From Bacteroidales bacterium (GTDB lineage Bacteria > Bacteroidota > Bacteroidia > Bacteroidales > UBA932): 64,000 bases of DNA. Location of the stretch: the NCBI GenBank assembly GCA_017439305.1, contig JAFSJK010000021.1, positions 1 through 64,000 of the forward strand, in the 5' to 3' direction. Under the pieces are notes generated by a model. It had not been told where the DNA came from and did no database searches. It saw nothing but the letters and a program-made list of their open reading frames with translations. Each line of letters opens with the position of its first letter. Position 1 is the stretch's first letter. The position numbers were made by a program, and so were the translations under genes. Of the stretch, positions 11,090-18,856 are shown piece by piece.

Positions 11090-12109
11090 ATGAGAGCACC
11101 ACTGACCGGCCTGGTCCTGGGACTCCTGGTCCTGGGCGCCTGCCAATCCCATCAACCACCCCTACCCACACCCGCAGAGGGGAGCGTCGTCATCTCCGAC
11201 CGCCTGTCCAACCAACGGGTGAACTGCTTTGCAGAAGACCGGTACGGACATATCTGGATGGGCACTTTCCGGGGGCTGAACAAGTATACACCCGGAGAAT
11301 TCCAGCATTTTTTCTGCATGGACGACCAATCAGGCCTTCCGGACAACCAGATCAACGCCTTGCACAGCGCACAGGATGGAACGTTGTGGGTCGCAACGGT
11401 CAATGGCGTGGCCAGGCATACGCAACAGGAGGGATTCCATCGGGTCGGCCTCCTGAGCGACAACCGCAACATTTCCCAGATCCTGGAGACACACGACGGG
11501 AAACTCCTGTTTTCCAACGGAATGGAACTGTTCCTTTATGACGCCGCGCAGGAAGCCCTGCGCCCCGTCCTCCGGGAGTTCAACGCTTTCGGTACTCCAT
11601 CCGCCCTCGTCACTGCCGACGACCGCCTGTGGGTGATTTCCGGCGGCGGTTTCCTGCTCAATTGCTATTCCACGCAGGATTTCTCCCTCCAGCAGAATTA
11701 TCCCCTTCCCCATCAAGTCTATCATCTCTGCGATGCCGGACAAGGTGAGCTCTGGCTTTCAGGCATGGGGCAGCTGAGCATCCTGGATATCCGCAGCGGT
11801 AACTGGAAGCCCCTTCCCGACGCCGTCGCTGCGGAGAAGCATCTCATGAGCGGAGACATCGACATCCTCTTCGCCATTGACGGCAACTCCCTGCTGATGA
11901 ATGCTATAGGCAAAGGCTTCTTCCTGTACAACCGCACCCGGGAAACCGTCCTGTTCCAGGACCACGGCGATTTCCCCCTCACAGTTCCGGAACCGAAATC
12001 AGGACCATCTTCCGCGACAGCCACGGGAACCTCTGGTTCGGGACCACCGACCAGGGCTACCACGTCTCTTATCAGGAACACAGCCAGTTCGGTACCAACA
12101 AGTACCTGA
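11090..12109 (+). CDS. HTCS sensor, N-terminal part (frameshifted gene, fragment 1)
   Basis: N-terminal portion of a hybrid two-component system protein that senses PUL-derived oligosaccharide in the periplasm. ATG 11090 is chosen because it begins a clean signal ending LVLGAC; longer in-frame extension is not signal-like. Residues from about 30 onward are Reg_prop beta-propeller repeats, with blades such as FAEDRYGHIWMGTFRGLNKY and HSAQDGTLWVATVNGVARH. Authentic coding ends near 11989: the following residues to the stop at 12110 are out-of-frame sequence with no propeller pattern. Propeller coding continues in the +1 frame (see the next entry). From 11090 to 15153 is 4064 bp, so one restored base gives 1354 residues, normal for the family. 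Confidence 0.85.
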   Translation: MRAPLTGLVLGLLVLGACQSHQPPLPTPAEGSVVISDRLSNQRVNCFAEDRYGHIWMGTFRGLNKYTPGEFQHFFCMDDQSGLPDNQINALHSAQDGTLWVATVNGVARHTQQEGFHRVGLLSDNRNISQILETHDGKLLFSNGMELFLYDAAQEALRPVLREFNAFGTPSALVTADDRLWVISGGGFLLNCYSTQDFSLQQNYPLPHQVYHLCDAGQGELWLSGMGQLSILDIRSGNWKPLPDAVAAEKHLMSGDIDILFAIDGNSLLMNAIGKGFFLYNRTRETVLFQDHGDFPLTVPEPKSGPSSATATGTSGSGPPTRATTSLIRNTASSVPTST

Positions 12110-15100
12110 CCGAGGCGCTCCGGAACAAGAACGTCATCTCCCTCTGCCCGGACAAGGCCGGTGCCCTCTGGATTACCACCCTGCAGGACGGTCTGTTCCG
12201 TTATGACCTGTCTACCAAGCAATTGAAGAAAGTATCCATTGACCATCTCATCCCGGACAGCGATGTGGGCTATATCCGTTGCTCCGGTGTCTATTGCGAC
12301 AGGGACGGGGACCTTTGGGTGTCTTTCTCGAACAAGATGCGGGTCATCCGCTGCCTTTGGGACGGCAACCGCCTCATATCCAAAGATGTGGTCTACGTCC
12401 TCTCTCCCCTTTCCATCCTGGAGGATGACCGGGGCATCCTGTGGATCGGCGGATTAAGCGAAAGCCTCACCCGCTATGACAAGAGGACGCGGAGCCGGGA
12501 AGAAGTCAGGCTTGTCGGCGAAGGAGAATGGACTTTCGTGCCCAGCATGATCCTGAACGAGCCCGGCCAGCTTCTTGCAGGGCGCTTCAACATGTCTCCC
12601 GTCTATGTGAACACCTATTCCATGGAGGTAAAGCCTCACACGATGACGGAAGAGGAACAGGCGGCCTGCGTGCGCCGTTCGGTCATCATCCCCAACTGCC
12701 TCCACAAGGACAGCAGCGGCAATATCTGGATCGGAACCATTGCCAACGGTCTCCTGCTGGACGACAGGACGCTGGGAAAAACCCACCCCATGGAAGGTCT
12801 TCCCTGCCTGGACATCTGTTCCATCGAGGAGGACCGTCAGGGGAATGTTTGGGTCAGTACGATGAACGGCCTGGCGAAATACGACCGAACGGTCGGTACT
12901 TTCGTTCATTTCTTCGAGGCCGACGGCATCGGCGGGGACCAGTTCAACGACCGCGCGTCCTGCATCCTGCCGGACGGTACGCTGGTGTTCGGCGGCACGC
13001 ACGGAATCACCTGGTTCAATCCGCTGGACGCTCCCGGCAAACGGACCGTTCCACTGGTATTCGAGCATCTCACCATCCACAACCAGCTGGTAAAGCCTTC
13101 CCCGGACGGTCCCATGGACAAGGAACTGTGCGAAAAACCGCAAGTCACCATCCGGAACAGCCAGAACGCCTTTAACATCTCTTTCTCCGCCCTGGATTAC
13201 AGTGAATTCGAGCAAATCCGGTATGCCTACAAACTGGAAGGTTTCGACAAAGACTGGGTGAAGATCAACACGCGTCACGACGCCTATTTCGCCAACCTCC
13301 CTGCCGGACGCTATAAACTGCACGTGCGCATCGCGAACGGAAGCCATACCCTGACCGAGACCGAGGAGATCCTGGACATCCACGTCCTGCCGCCTTGGTA
13401 CTGCACCTGGTGGGCCACGCTGCTGTGGATCCTCCTGGCCGTTTTCTTCATCGGCATCGTCTACACATTCTACCGGCACATCCATCGCGTCCGGAAAGAG
13501 GCGGCCCGTCGGATCCGGGAAGTCCGCCGCGAACGGGAGAAAGCGGAAGAGGCCGAAAAGGCGGAAAAGGCCCTGAACAAGATCCAGATGGACTACTTCT
13601 CCAACGTCGCCCACGAGTTCCGCACCCCGCTCACCATGATTGCCGGTCCCGCCCAGCAGCTTTCCGACTCGGACGGCATCCAGGGACAGGACCGGAAGCT
13701 GGTGGACATCATCCGCCGCAACACCACCTGGATGCTGTCGCTGGTGAACCAGCTATTGGATTTCAACCGCATCGGGAACAGCAAACTCCAGATGAAGGTG
13801 GCCAAGATGGATATCGTGGAGCCCTTGCGGGACACCGCCAGTCTCTTCCGTTTCAACGCCCAATCCAAGGGAATCGAACTCAACACTTATGGACTGGAAG
13901 ATTCCTTCACCATGTGGGTCGACGCCGACAAGGTACAGAAGGTAGTGATGAACCTGCTCTCCAACGCGCTCAAGTTCACTCCCGCCGGAGGAAAGGTCTC
14001 CCTCGCCTTCGATGTGATTTCCCGTGCCGACGCCGCCGCCCGCTTCCCCCTTACGGAAGCCGATACAGACGGCCAGTACGCCTGCATCAGCGTTTCCGAT
14101 TCGGGCCCCGGCATCTCCGAAGACCAGTTGGAGAAGATTTTCGAGCGCTTTTACCAGGCAACTCCCGGGAAGAAGGTCGCCGGTTCCGGAATCGGCCTCT
14201 ATTATGCCCGCGCACTTTGTATGCTTCACCATGGTTATATCCGCGCCTGGAACCGGGAGGAAGGGGGTGCTCTCTTCAGCCTGGTCCTCCCCGTGAGTGC
14301 CAGTTCGTACACGGAAGAAGAGCGCACGGAAGACACGCCTCAACTTTCCTCGCACGCCCTGGCCGAATCCATCACCGAGGACGTTCCGGAGCAGGAGAAC
14401 AAGAAACGGCATATCGCCATCGTGGATGACGACATCGACATCGCCAACTACCTGAAAGTGATGCTCAAGACGCAGTATCGGGTCTCCCTGTTCTTCGATG
14501 CCGCCAGTGCGCTTAAAGGAATGGAGGAAGATACACCGGACCTCATCATCAGCGACGTGGTCATGCCGGGCATGGACGGGTATGAGCTATGCGCCCGCAT
14601 CAAGGGCAATCTCCAGCTCAGTCACATTCCCGTGGTGCTGGTCACGGCCAAGGTCGCCGTGGAGAACCAGGTCCAGGGCCTTCAGGAAGGAGCGGATGCC
14701 TACGTTACAAAGCCTTTCCAGCCCGCCTATCTGCTTGCCCTGGTCAAGTCCTTGCTGGACAACCGCGAGAAACTGCACCAGCGGCTGGGATCCGTTACCA
14801 CGACGGAGGACATCGAACCCGAAGCTCTCTCACCGCGTGACGCCGCATTCATGAAGGAACTCTACGAACTGATGGAAAAGGAGCTCGCGAACGTGGACCT
14901 GGACATCACCCGTATTACCGAGATGATGAAGATTTCCCGCACCAAGTTCTATTACAAGGTCAAGGGCCTCACCGGCGAGAATCCGAGCGTCTTTTTCAAG
15001 CGGTATAAATTGAACCGGGCCGCCGACCTTCTGAAGGAAGGAAAGCACAACATGTCTGAGATCGCCTATATGACCGGCTTCAACACCCTCTCCCACTTCT

Positions 15101-15153
15101 CCACTTCCTTCAAGAAGCAGTTCGGTGTCCCGCCCTCGGAATACGGCGGCTGA
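11989..15153 (+). CDS. HTCS propeller, kinase, receiver and AraC domains (frameshifted gene, fragment 2)
   Basis: Continuation of the HTCS in frame 1. Propeller blades resume at once (FRDSHGNLWFGTTDQGY near 12010). They are followed by a Y_Y_Y domain (YKLEGFDKDWV, about 13230), one membrane helix (13410-13470), a HisKA helix with phospho-acceptor His in NVAHEFRTPL (13600-13630), a HATPase_c domain (NLLSNALKF, DSGPGISEDQ, GSGIGLYYA), a receiver domain with Asp in IISDVVMPGMDG (about 14550), and a C-terminal AraC-type HTH (MSEIAYMTGF). The first possible start in this frame is a TTG at 12223, in mid-propeller, so this is not an independent gene. It should activate the adjacent PUL operons. A missing G at 11989-11990 explains the break: CCG GGA ACC would restore the frame. 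Confidence 0.9.
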   Translation, partial: GTEIRTIFRDSHGNLWFGTTDQGYHVSYQEHSQFGTNKYLTEALRNKNVISLCPDKAGALWITTLQDGLFRYDLSTKQLKKVSIDHLIPDSDVGYIRCSGVYCDRDGDLWVSFSNKMRVIRCLWDGNRLISKDVVYVLSPLSILEDDRGILWIGGLSESLTRYDKRTRSREEVRLVGEGEWTFVPSMILNEPGQLLAGRFNMSPVYVNTYSMEVKPHTMTEEEQAACVRRSVIIPNCLHKDSSGNIWIGTIANGLLLDDRTLGKTHPMEGLPCLDICSIEEDRQGNVWVSTMNGLAKYDRTVGTFVHFFEADGIGGDQFNDRASCILPDGTLVFGGTHGITWFNPLDAPGKRTVPLVFEHLTIHNQLVKPSPDGPMDKELCEKPQVTIRNSQNAFNISFSALDYSEFEQIRYAYKLEGFDKDWVKINTRHDAYFANLPAGRYKLHVRIANGSHTLTETEEILDIHVLPPWYCTWWATLLWILLAVFFIGIVYTFYRHIHRVRKEAARRIREVRREREKAEEAEKAEKALNKIQMDYFSNVAHEFRTPLTMIAGPAQQLSDSDGIQGQDRKLVDIIRRNTTWMLSLVNQLLDFNRIGNSKLQMKVAKMDIVEPLRDTASLFRFNAQSKGIELNTYGLEDSFTMWVDADKVQKVVMNLLSNALKFTPAGGKVSLAFDVISRADAAARFPLTEADTDGQYACISVSDSGPGISEDQLEKIFERFYQATPGKKVAGSGIGLYYARALCMLHHGYIRAWNREEGGALFSLVLPVSASSYTEEERTEDTPQLSSHALAESITEDVPEQENKKRHIAIVDDDIDIANYLKVMLKTQYRVSLFFDAASALKGMEEDTPDLIISDVVMPGMDGYELCARIKGNLQLSHIPVVLVTAKVAVENQVQGLQEGADAYVTKPFQPAYLLALVKSLLDNREKLHQRLGSVTTTEDIEPEALSPRDAAFMKELYELMEKELANVDLDITRITEMMKISRTKFYYKVKGLTGENPSVFFKRYKLNRAADLLKEGKHNMSEIAYMTGFNTLSHFSTSFKKQFGVPPSEYGG

Positions 15154-15196
15154 ACCCAGGTCGCTAAAGTTATTGACCAACAACCATTTATCAAAT

Positions 15197-15224
15197 AGTC
15201 CCTGGGGGATTTTCCCCAGGGACT
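15197..15224. terminator. Hairpin between convergent HTCS and GH3 genes
   Basis: Perfect 11-bp stem AGTCCCTGGGG / CCCCAGGGACT around a 6-nt loop. It lies 43 bp after the HTCS stop and 42 bp before the end of the convergent GH3 gene, so it can serve both. The U-tract is weak on either strand. Confidence 0.7.
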
Positions 15225-15266
15225 ATTCTGCAACGCATTATCAACCAACCAAATAGCCGATCCGGC

Positions 15267-17642
15267 TTATTTCACTTTGATTTCCTGCACCGGCTCCTTC
15301 GGGAGCATCACGCGGTTGACGGGCCAGGACTGGGCTTTGGCAACCTTGAAGGCGGCCGTGGCGCGGATGTCGGCGACAGAGGCACCGAAGTGGGCGGTGT
15401 AGGCGCCGGCGGCAGTCTCCCAGGCACTGGTGACCTCGTTGAAGGAAGCGAGGGTGTACGGATCCACGGTCATGGTGAGGGTCTGGCTTTCACCGGGTTT
15501 CAGTTCGCGGGTCTTGGCAAAGGCACGGAGCTCGCAAGCGGGCTTCACAAGACCGCCGTCCGGAGCCGTAACATACAGCTGAACAGCCTCTTTACCAGCG
15601 AAAGAACCCGTGTTGGTCACAGTGATGGAAGCTGTGACAGTACCGTCCTTCGCAACTTTCACGACCGGTTTGGAATAGCCGAAGGTCGTGTAGCCGAGAC
15701 CATAGCCGAACGGATAGGAGACGTCCTTTCCGGCCGTAGTGAAGTAACGGTAACCAACCCAGATACCTTCCTTGTATTCGGTGAAGTCCACGTTGGCCTT
15801 CTTCACCTTTCCGTATCCGAACATCGCGGCCAGCGCGTTGGCCTCCTCGTCCTCGTCATCGGATGCGAACGGGTTGAAGGAGCCGTCACCCACGTAGTCG
15901 AACGGGAAGTTATAGGAGGAAGGGATGTCGAAATAGCTGACCGGGAAAGTCATCGGAAGCTTGCCGGAAGGATAGGAGGCGCCGGAAAGAACATCCGCTA
16001 CGGTGTAGCCGCCTTCCTGGCCCGGAGTCCAGGCAAGGAGAACGGCATCTGGAAGATTCTTCCAGGAAGCGGTCTCGATCACGCCGCCGATGTTCAGGAC
16101 CACGACTACCTTCTTGCCGGCATAGTGGTAGGCGTCGCAGAGATCCTGCAGGAGCTTGCGCTCGGCGCCGGTGAGAGTCCAGTCGCCGTCCTCGGCCTTG
16201 CGGTCGCCCCCCTCGCCCGCGTTGCGGGAGATGGTAAGAACAGCGATGTCGGACAGCGGAACCACCTTGTTGATGAATCCGCGGGAAACCTCCATTTCGG
16301 GGATGACAGGTTCGCCGAGAAGGACGGAGGAAGGAGAAACGTTATTCTTGAGTTCCGTCTTCTGCAGCGCGATATACTGGTTGTACCAGGTTTCGATGTC
16401 GGCATTGACCTCAAAGCCGTTCACGCGAAGGCCTTCGGCGACGTTGCGGACATATTTCTTGTTCACATTGCCGGAGCCGGTGCCGCCGGCGATGAAGTCA
16501 TAGGAGCCCACGCCGTAGAGGGCGACCTTCTTCACGCCCTTGAGGGGCAGGACACCATTGTTCTCCAGGAGAACCATTCCCTCAGCCGCCGCCTTGCGGA
16601 CGAGCTTGGCATGGCCCTCAAGGTCAGGCTTGTCGGAATACTTGTAACCCTGGAAACGCGGAGTCTTCACGATGTATTCCAGCATGTTACGGACACACAT
16701 GTCCACGTCTTCGATCTTCAGGGTACCGTTCTGGACACCGGCAACGATTTCACCGATGAACTGGTCCATGCCCGGTTCCAGGAGGTCGTTGATGGCACCG
16801 ATCTGCTGCACGGTCTTGCGGGGGCCGGTCCAGTCGGTCATGACGATGCCCTTGAAGCCCCATTCCTCGCGCAGGATGGTGTAGAGGAGGTCACGGTTGG
16901 CCTGGGTGTAGGGACCGTTAATCCGGTTATAGGAGGACATGATGGTCCAGGGGTCGGATTCCTTGACGGCAATCTCGAAGCCCTTGAGATAGAGCTCGCG
17001 GAGGGCTCTCGGGTTGATGCGGGCGTCATTCGCCATGCGGTTCGTCTCCTGGCTGTTGCCAGCGAAGTGCTTGACGGACACGCCGACGCCGTTCGACTGA
17101 ATGCCGCGGGTATAGGCAGCCGCCATCTTTCCGGTCAGGTAAGGATCCTCGGAGAAATATTCGAAGTTACGTCCGCACAGGGGGTTACGATGCAGGTTCA
17201 TGCCCGGGGCCAGCAGAACGTCGGCGCCGTATTCCTTGACTTCCTCGCCCATCGCGGTGGTGAGTTCCTCCACCAGCGGAGCATTCCAGGACGATGCCAG
17301 CGAGGTGCCTACCGGGAATCCGGTGCAGTAAAAGGTCTTGTCCGTGCCCGGACGGGTAGGGTTGATGCGGAGGCCGGCAGGACCGTCGGAAAGGACGGTC
17401 TGCGGAATGCCGAGACGCGGGATGGCCCGGGTGGTACCGGCGGCGCCGGAGACGAGAACCTCGTCGGAACCGGTGAGACCACCCACCATACTGCCCCAAC
17501 CGGAGCCCACCAGGAGGGTAGCCTTTTCCTCGAGGGTCATGGCCTTCAGGACCTCGTCGATGTTGTCCGGACGCAACTGGGGCTGTGCCAGGGCGGAGAC
17601 GGTGCAAAGCGCTGCACCAAGCATCAGGGAAACTTTCTTCAT
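15267..17642 (-). CDS. GH3 beta-glucosidase/beta-xylosidase, periplasmic
   Basis: Full-length 791-residue family 3 glycoside hydrolase with a cleavable signal (ends SALAQ). Order: GH3 N-terminal TIM-barrel domain (MTLEEKATLL, SDGPAGLRI, KHFAGNSQETNR), the predicted nucleophile Asp in GIVMTDWTGP, the GH3 C-terminal alpha/beta sandwich (AAAEGMVLLENNGVLPL), and a fibronectin III-like domain from about residue 660 (VTNTGSFAGKEAVQLYV). Length matches the three-domain GH3 type. It is transcribed divergently from the CE2-GH95 pair and has its own strong promoter. It should trim terminal beta-linked sugars from oligosaccharides made by the locus. Confidence 0.95.
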   Translation of the reverse strand: MKKVSLMLGAALCTVSALAQPQLRPDNIDEVLKAMTLEEKATLLVGSGWGSMVGGLTGSDEVLVSGAAGTTRAIPRLGIPQTVLSDGPAGLRINPTRPGTDKTFYCTGFPVGTSLASSWNAPLVEELTTAMGEEVKEYGADVLLAPGMNLHRNPLCGRNFEYFSEDPYLTGKMAAAYTRGIQSNGVGVSVKHFAGNSQETNRMANDARINPRALRELYLKGFEIAVKESDPWTIMSSYNRINGPYTQANRDLLYTILREEWGFKGIVMTDWTGPRKTVQQIGAINDLLEPGMDQFIGEIVAGVQNGTLKIEDVDMCVRNMLEYIVKTPRFQGYKYSDKPDLEGHAKLVRKAAAEGMVLLENNGVLPLKGVKKVALYGVGSYDFIAGGTGSGNVNKKYVRNVAEGLRVNGFEVNADIETWYNQYIALQKTELKNNVSPSSVLLGEPVIPEMEVSRGFINKVVPLSDIAVLTISRNAGEGGDRKAEDGDWTLTGAERKLLQDLCDAYHYAGKKVVVVLNIGGVIETASWKNLPDAVLLAWTPGQEGGYTVADVLSGASYPSGKLPMTFPVSYFDIPSSYNFPFDYVGDGSFNPFASDDEDEEANALAAMFGYGKVKKANVDFTEYKEGIWVGYRYFTTAGKDVSYPFGYGLGYTTFGYSKPVVKVAKDGTVTASITVTNTGSFAGKEAVQLYVTAPDGGLVKPACELRAFAKTRELKPGESQTLTMTVDPYTLASFNEVTSAWETAAGAYTAHFGASVADIRATAAFKVAKAQSWPVNRVMLPKEPVQEIKVK

Positions 17643-17669
17643 GTGTCGGTTAATTGGTTATTCTGGACA

Positions 17670-17700
17670 CAAACTTACGAAATAAAGGGTATTCGTCCAA
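17670..17700 (-). promoter_or_regulatory. Promoter of the GH3 gene (TTG-N20-TAAGTTTG)
   Basis: On the minus strand a -33 TTG (17700-17698) is followed after exactly 20 bp by TAAGTTTG (17677-17670). This fits the Bacteroidota consensus and gives a leader of roughly 20 nt. Confidence 0.7.
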
Positions 17701-17712
17701 TTCAAAAAACCA

Positions 17713-17741
17713 ATTTGAACTATTTGTGCTAAAATTTGAAC
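17713..17741. promoter_or_regulatory. Candidate HTCS operator: ATTTGAAC repeated at 21 bp
   Basis: ATTTGAAC occurs at 17713-17720 and 17734-17741. The core equals the repeat found upstream of the PUL operon. The second copy covers the -33 TTG of the CE2 promoter, a usual place for an AraC-type activator that contacts RNA polymerase. Confidence 0.55.
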
Positions 17742-17766
17742 GCCCTGCGAAATTTTCCTATCTTTC
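17736..17766 (+). promoter_or_regulatory. Promoter of the CE2-GH95 unit (TTG-N20-TATCTTTC)
   Basis: TTG at 17736-17738, 20-bp spacer, TATCTTTC at 17759-17766, one base from the -7 consensus. The -7 element ends 4 nt before the ATG at 17771, so the mRNA is probably leaderless or nearly so. Confidence 0.65.
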
Positions 17767-17770
17767 GGAT

Positions 17771-18856
17771 ATGAAACGCATTATCGCCTTGTTCGTCCTG
17801 GCCGCCGTGGCCTGCACCGCTGCCGCCCGGGAAAAAGTGCCGGCCACCGACAGCCGCATCACCTTTGTCGGACGCACCTCCGTCACGGAAGGGACTGTTT
17901 CCTTCGACTGGAGCGGCGTCTATGCCCGCATCGCCTTTACGGGCGGTTATCTGGCCCTTGAGGCCGGAGACACGGGGAAGGATTATTTCAACGTCTGGAT
18001 CGACCGGGACCCTTCCGCAGAACCGGACAGGGTCGTCATCATCGACCGGGATACCACCCTCGTGCTGTTCCAGAAGAAAGAGCGGAAACCTCTCCCCCAC
18101 CGGATCGTTATCCAGAAACGCACCGAGGGCGAGCAAGGACGGGCTGTTTTCCGTGCCTTCGAGGCTGAGGGACAGTTCCTTCAGGCGGAAGAAACGAAGG
18201 AGCGCCTTATCGAGGTAGTGGGCGATTCCTACACTTGCGGTTACGGCTCGGAGAACAGCGTCCGGGAGGATCCTTTCCGGCCGGAGGACGAGAATCCCGC
18301 CAAGACCTATGCCGACATCCTGGGCCGCTACTTCGGCGCCGACATCCTCCGGGTCGCCCACTCGGGAATGGGAATCGACCGCAACTACAACGACGCCGTC
18401 CGCGGCTGGCATATGCCGCAGCGCTATCTCCAGACCTTCGACCTCGCGAAGGAACCGGCCTGGGAATTCACCGGAGCCCGGCCTTCCATCACCATCATCT
18501 ATTTGGGAACCAATGACTTCTCCACCGGCCGCCAGCCCGGGTTCCAGGAATTCAAAGCCGGCTATGTCCGCCTGCTCCAATCCATCAAATCACACTATGG
18601 CGAAGGGCATCCCATCCTGTGCGTCGCCCCGAAGCACAGTCCTGAGCATCACGAATACATCCGTCGCGTCGTGGAATCCTGTGGCCTCCCGGCCGTGTAT
18701 TTTGCCGGCCTGCCTGAACAGGTCCACGACAATGACGCCGACCTGGGCGCCTCCTGGCATCCGAACTACACCGGTCACCTGAAAAAGGCATATTCCCTCA
18801 TTCCCGTCGTCTCCACCCTCACCGGCTGGCCGATGGAAAACAAAACCGTCGAATAA
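17771..18856 (+). CDS. CE2-type acetyl esterase (SGNH hydrolase with N-terminal jelly roll)
   Basis: 361-residue secreted esterase resembling carbohydrate esterase family 2, which deacetylates xylo-, manno- or gluco-configured sugars. The start at 17771 begins a signal peptide (MKRIIALFVLAAVACTAAA); the longer upstream extension is not signal-like. Residues about 25-140 are the beta-sandwich (ITFVGRTSVTEG, YFNVWIDRDP). The SGNH domain follows with block I GDSYTCGYGSE (Ser nucleophile), the GTND block (YLGTNDFS), and the terminal catalytic pair in GASWHPNYTGH. Its stop overlaps the start of the GH95 gene by one base (TAATG), so the two are translationally coupled. Confidence 0.9.
   Translation: MKRIIALFVLAAVACTAAAREKVPATDSRITFVGRTSVTEGTVSFDWSGVYARIAFTGGYLALEAGDTGKDYFNVWIDRDPSAEPDRVVIIDRDTTLVLFQKKERKPLPHRIVIQKRTEGEQGRAVFRAFEAEGQFLQAEETKERLIEVVGDSYTCGYGSENSVREDPFRPEDENPAKTYADILGRYFGADILRVAHSGMGIDRNYNDAVRGWHMPQRYLQTFDLAKEPAWEFTGARPSITIIYLGTNDFSTGRQPGFQEFKAGYVRLLQSIKSHYGEGHPILCVAPKHSPEHHEYIRRVVESCGLPAVYFAGLPEQVHDNDADLGASWHPNYTGHLKKAYSLIPVVSTLTGWPMENKTVE

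Noticed and set aside
11975..12000. Programmed -1 frameshift in the HTCS gene
   Set aside because: No slippery heptamer such as A AAA AAG and no obvious stimulatory structure; HTCS genes are not known to use recoding.
12223..15153. Independent histidine kinase gene starting at TTG 12223
   Set aside because: In-frame propeller coding continues upstream of 12223 to about 11989, and the TTG lies in mid-blade. A broken single gene explains this better.
15390..17732. 780-codon plus-strand frame opposite GH3
   Set aside because: GH3 on the minus strand has signal peptide, motifs and promoter; the antisense translation is His/Gly/Val-rich with no family pattern.
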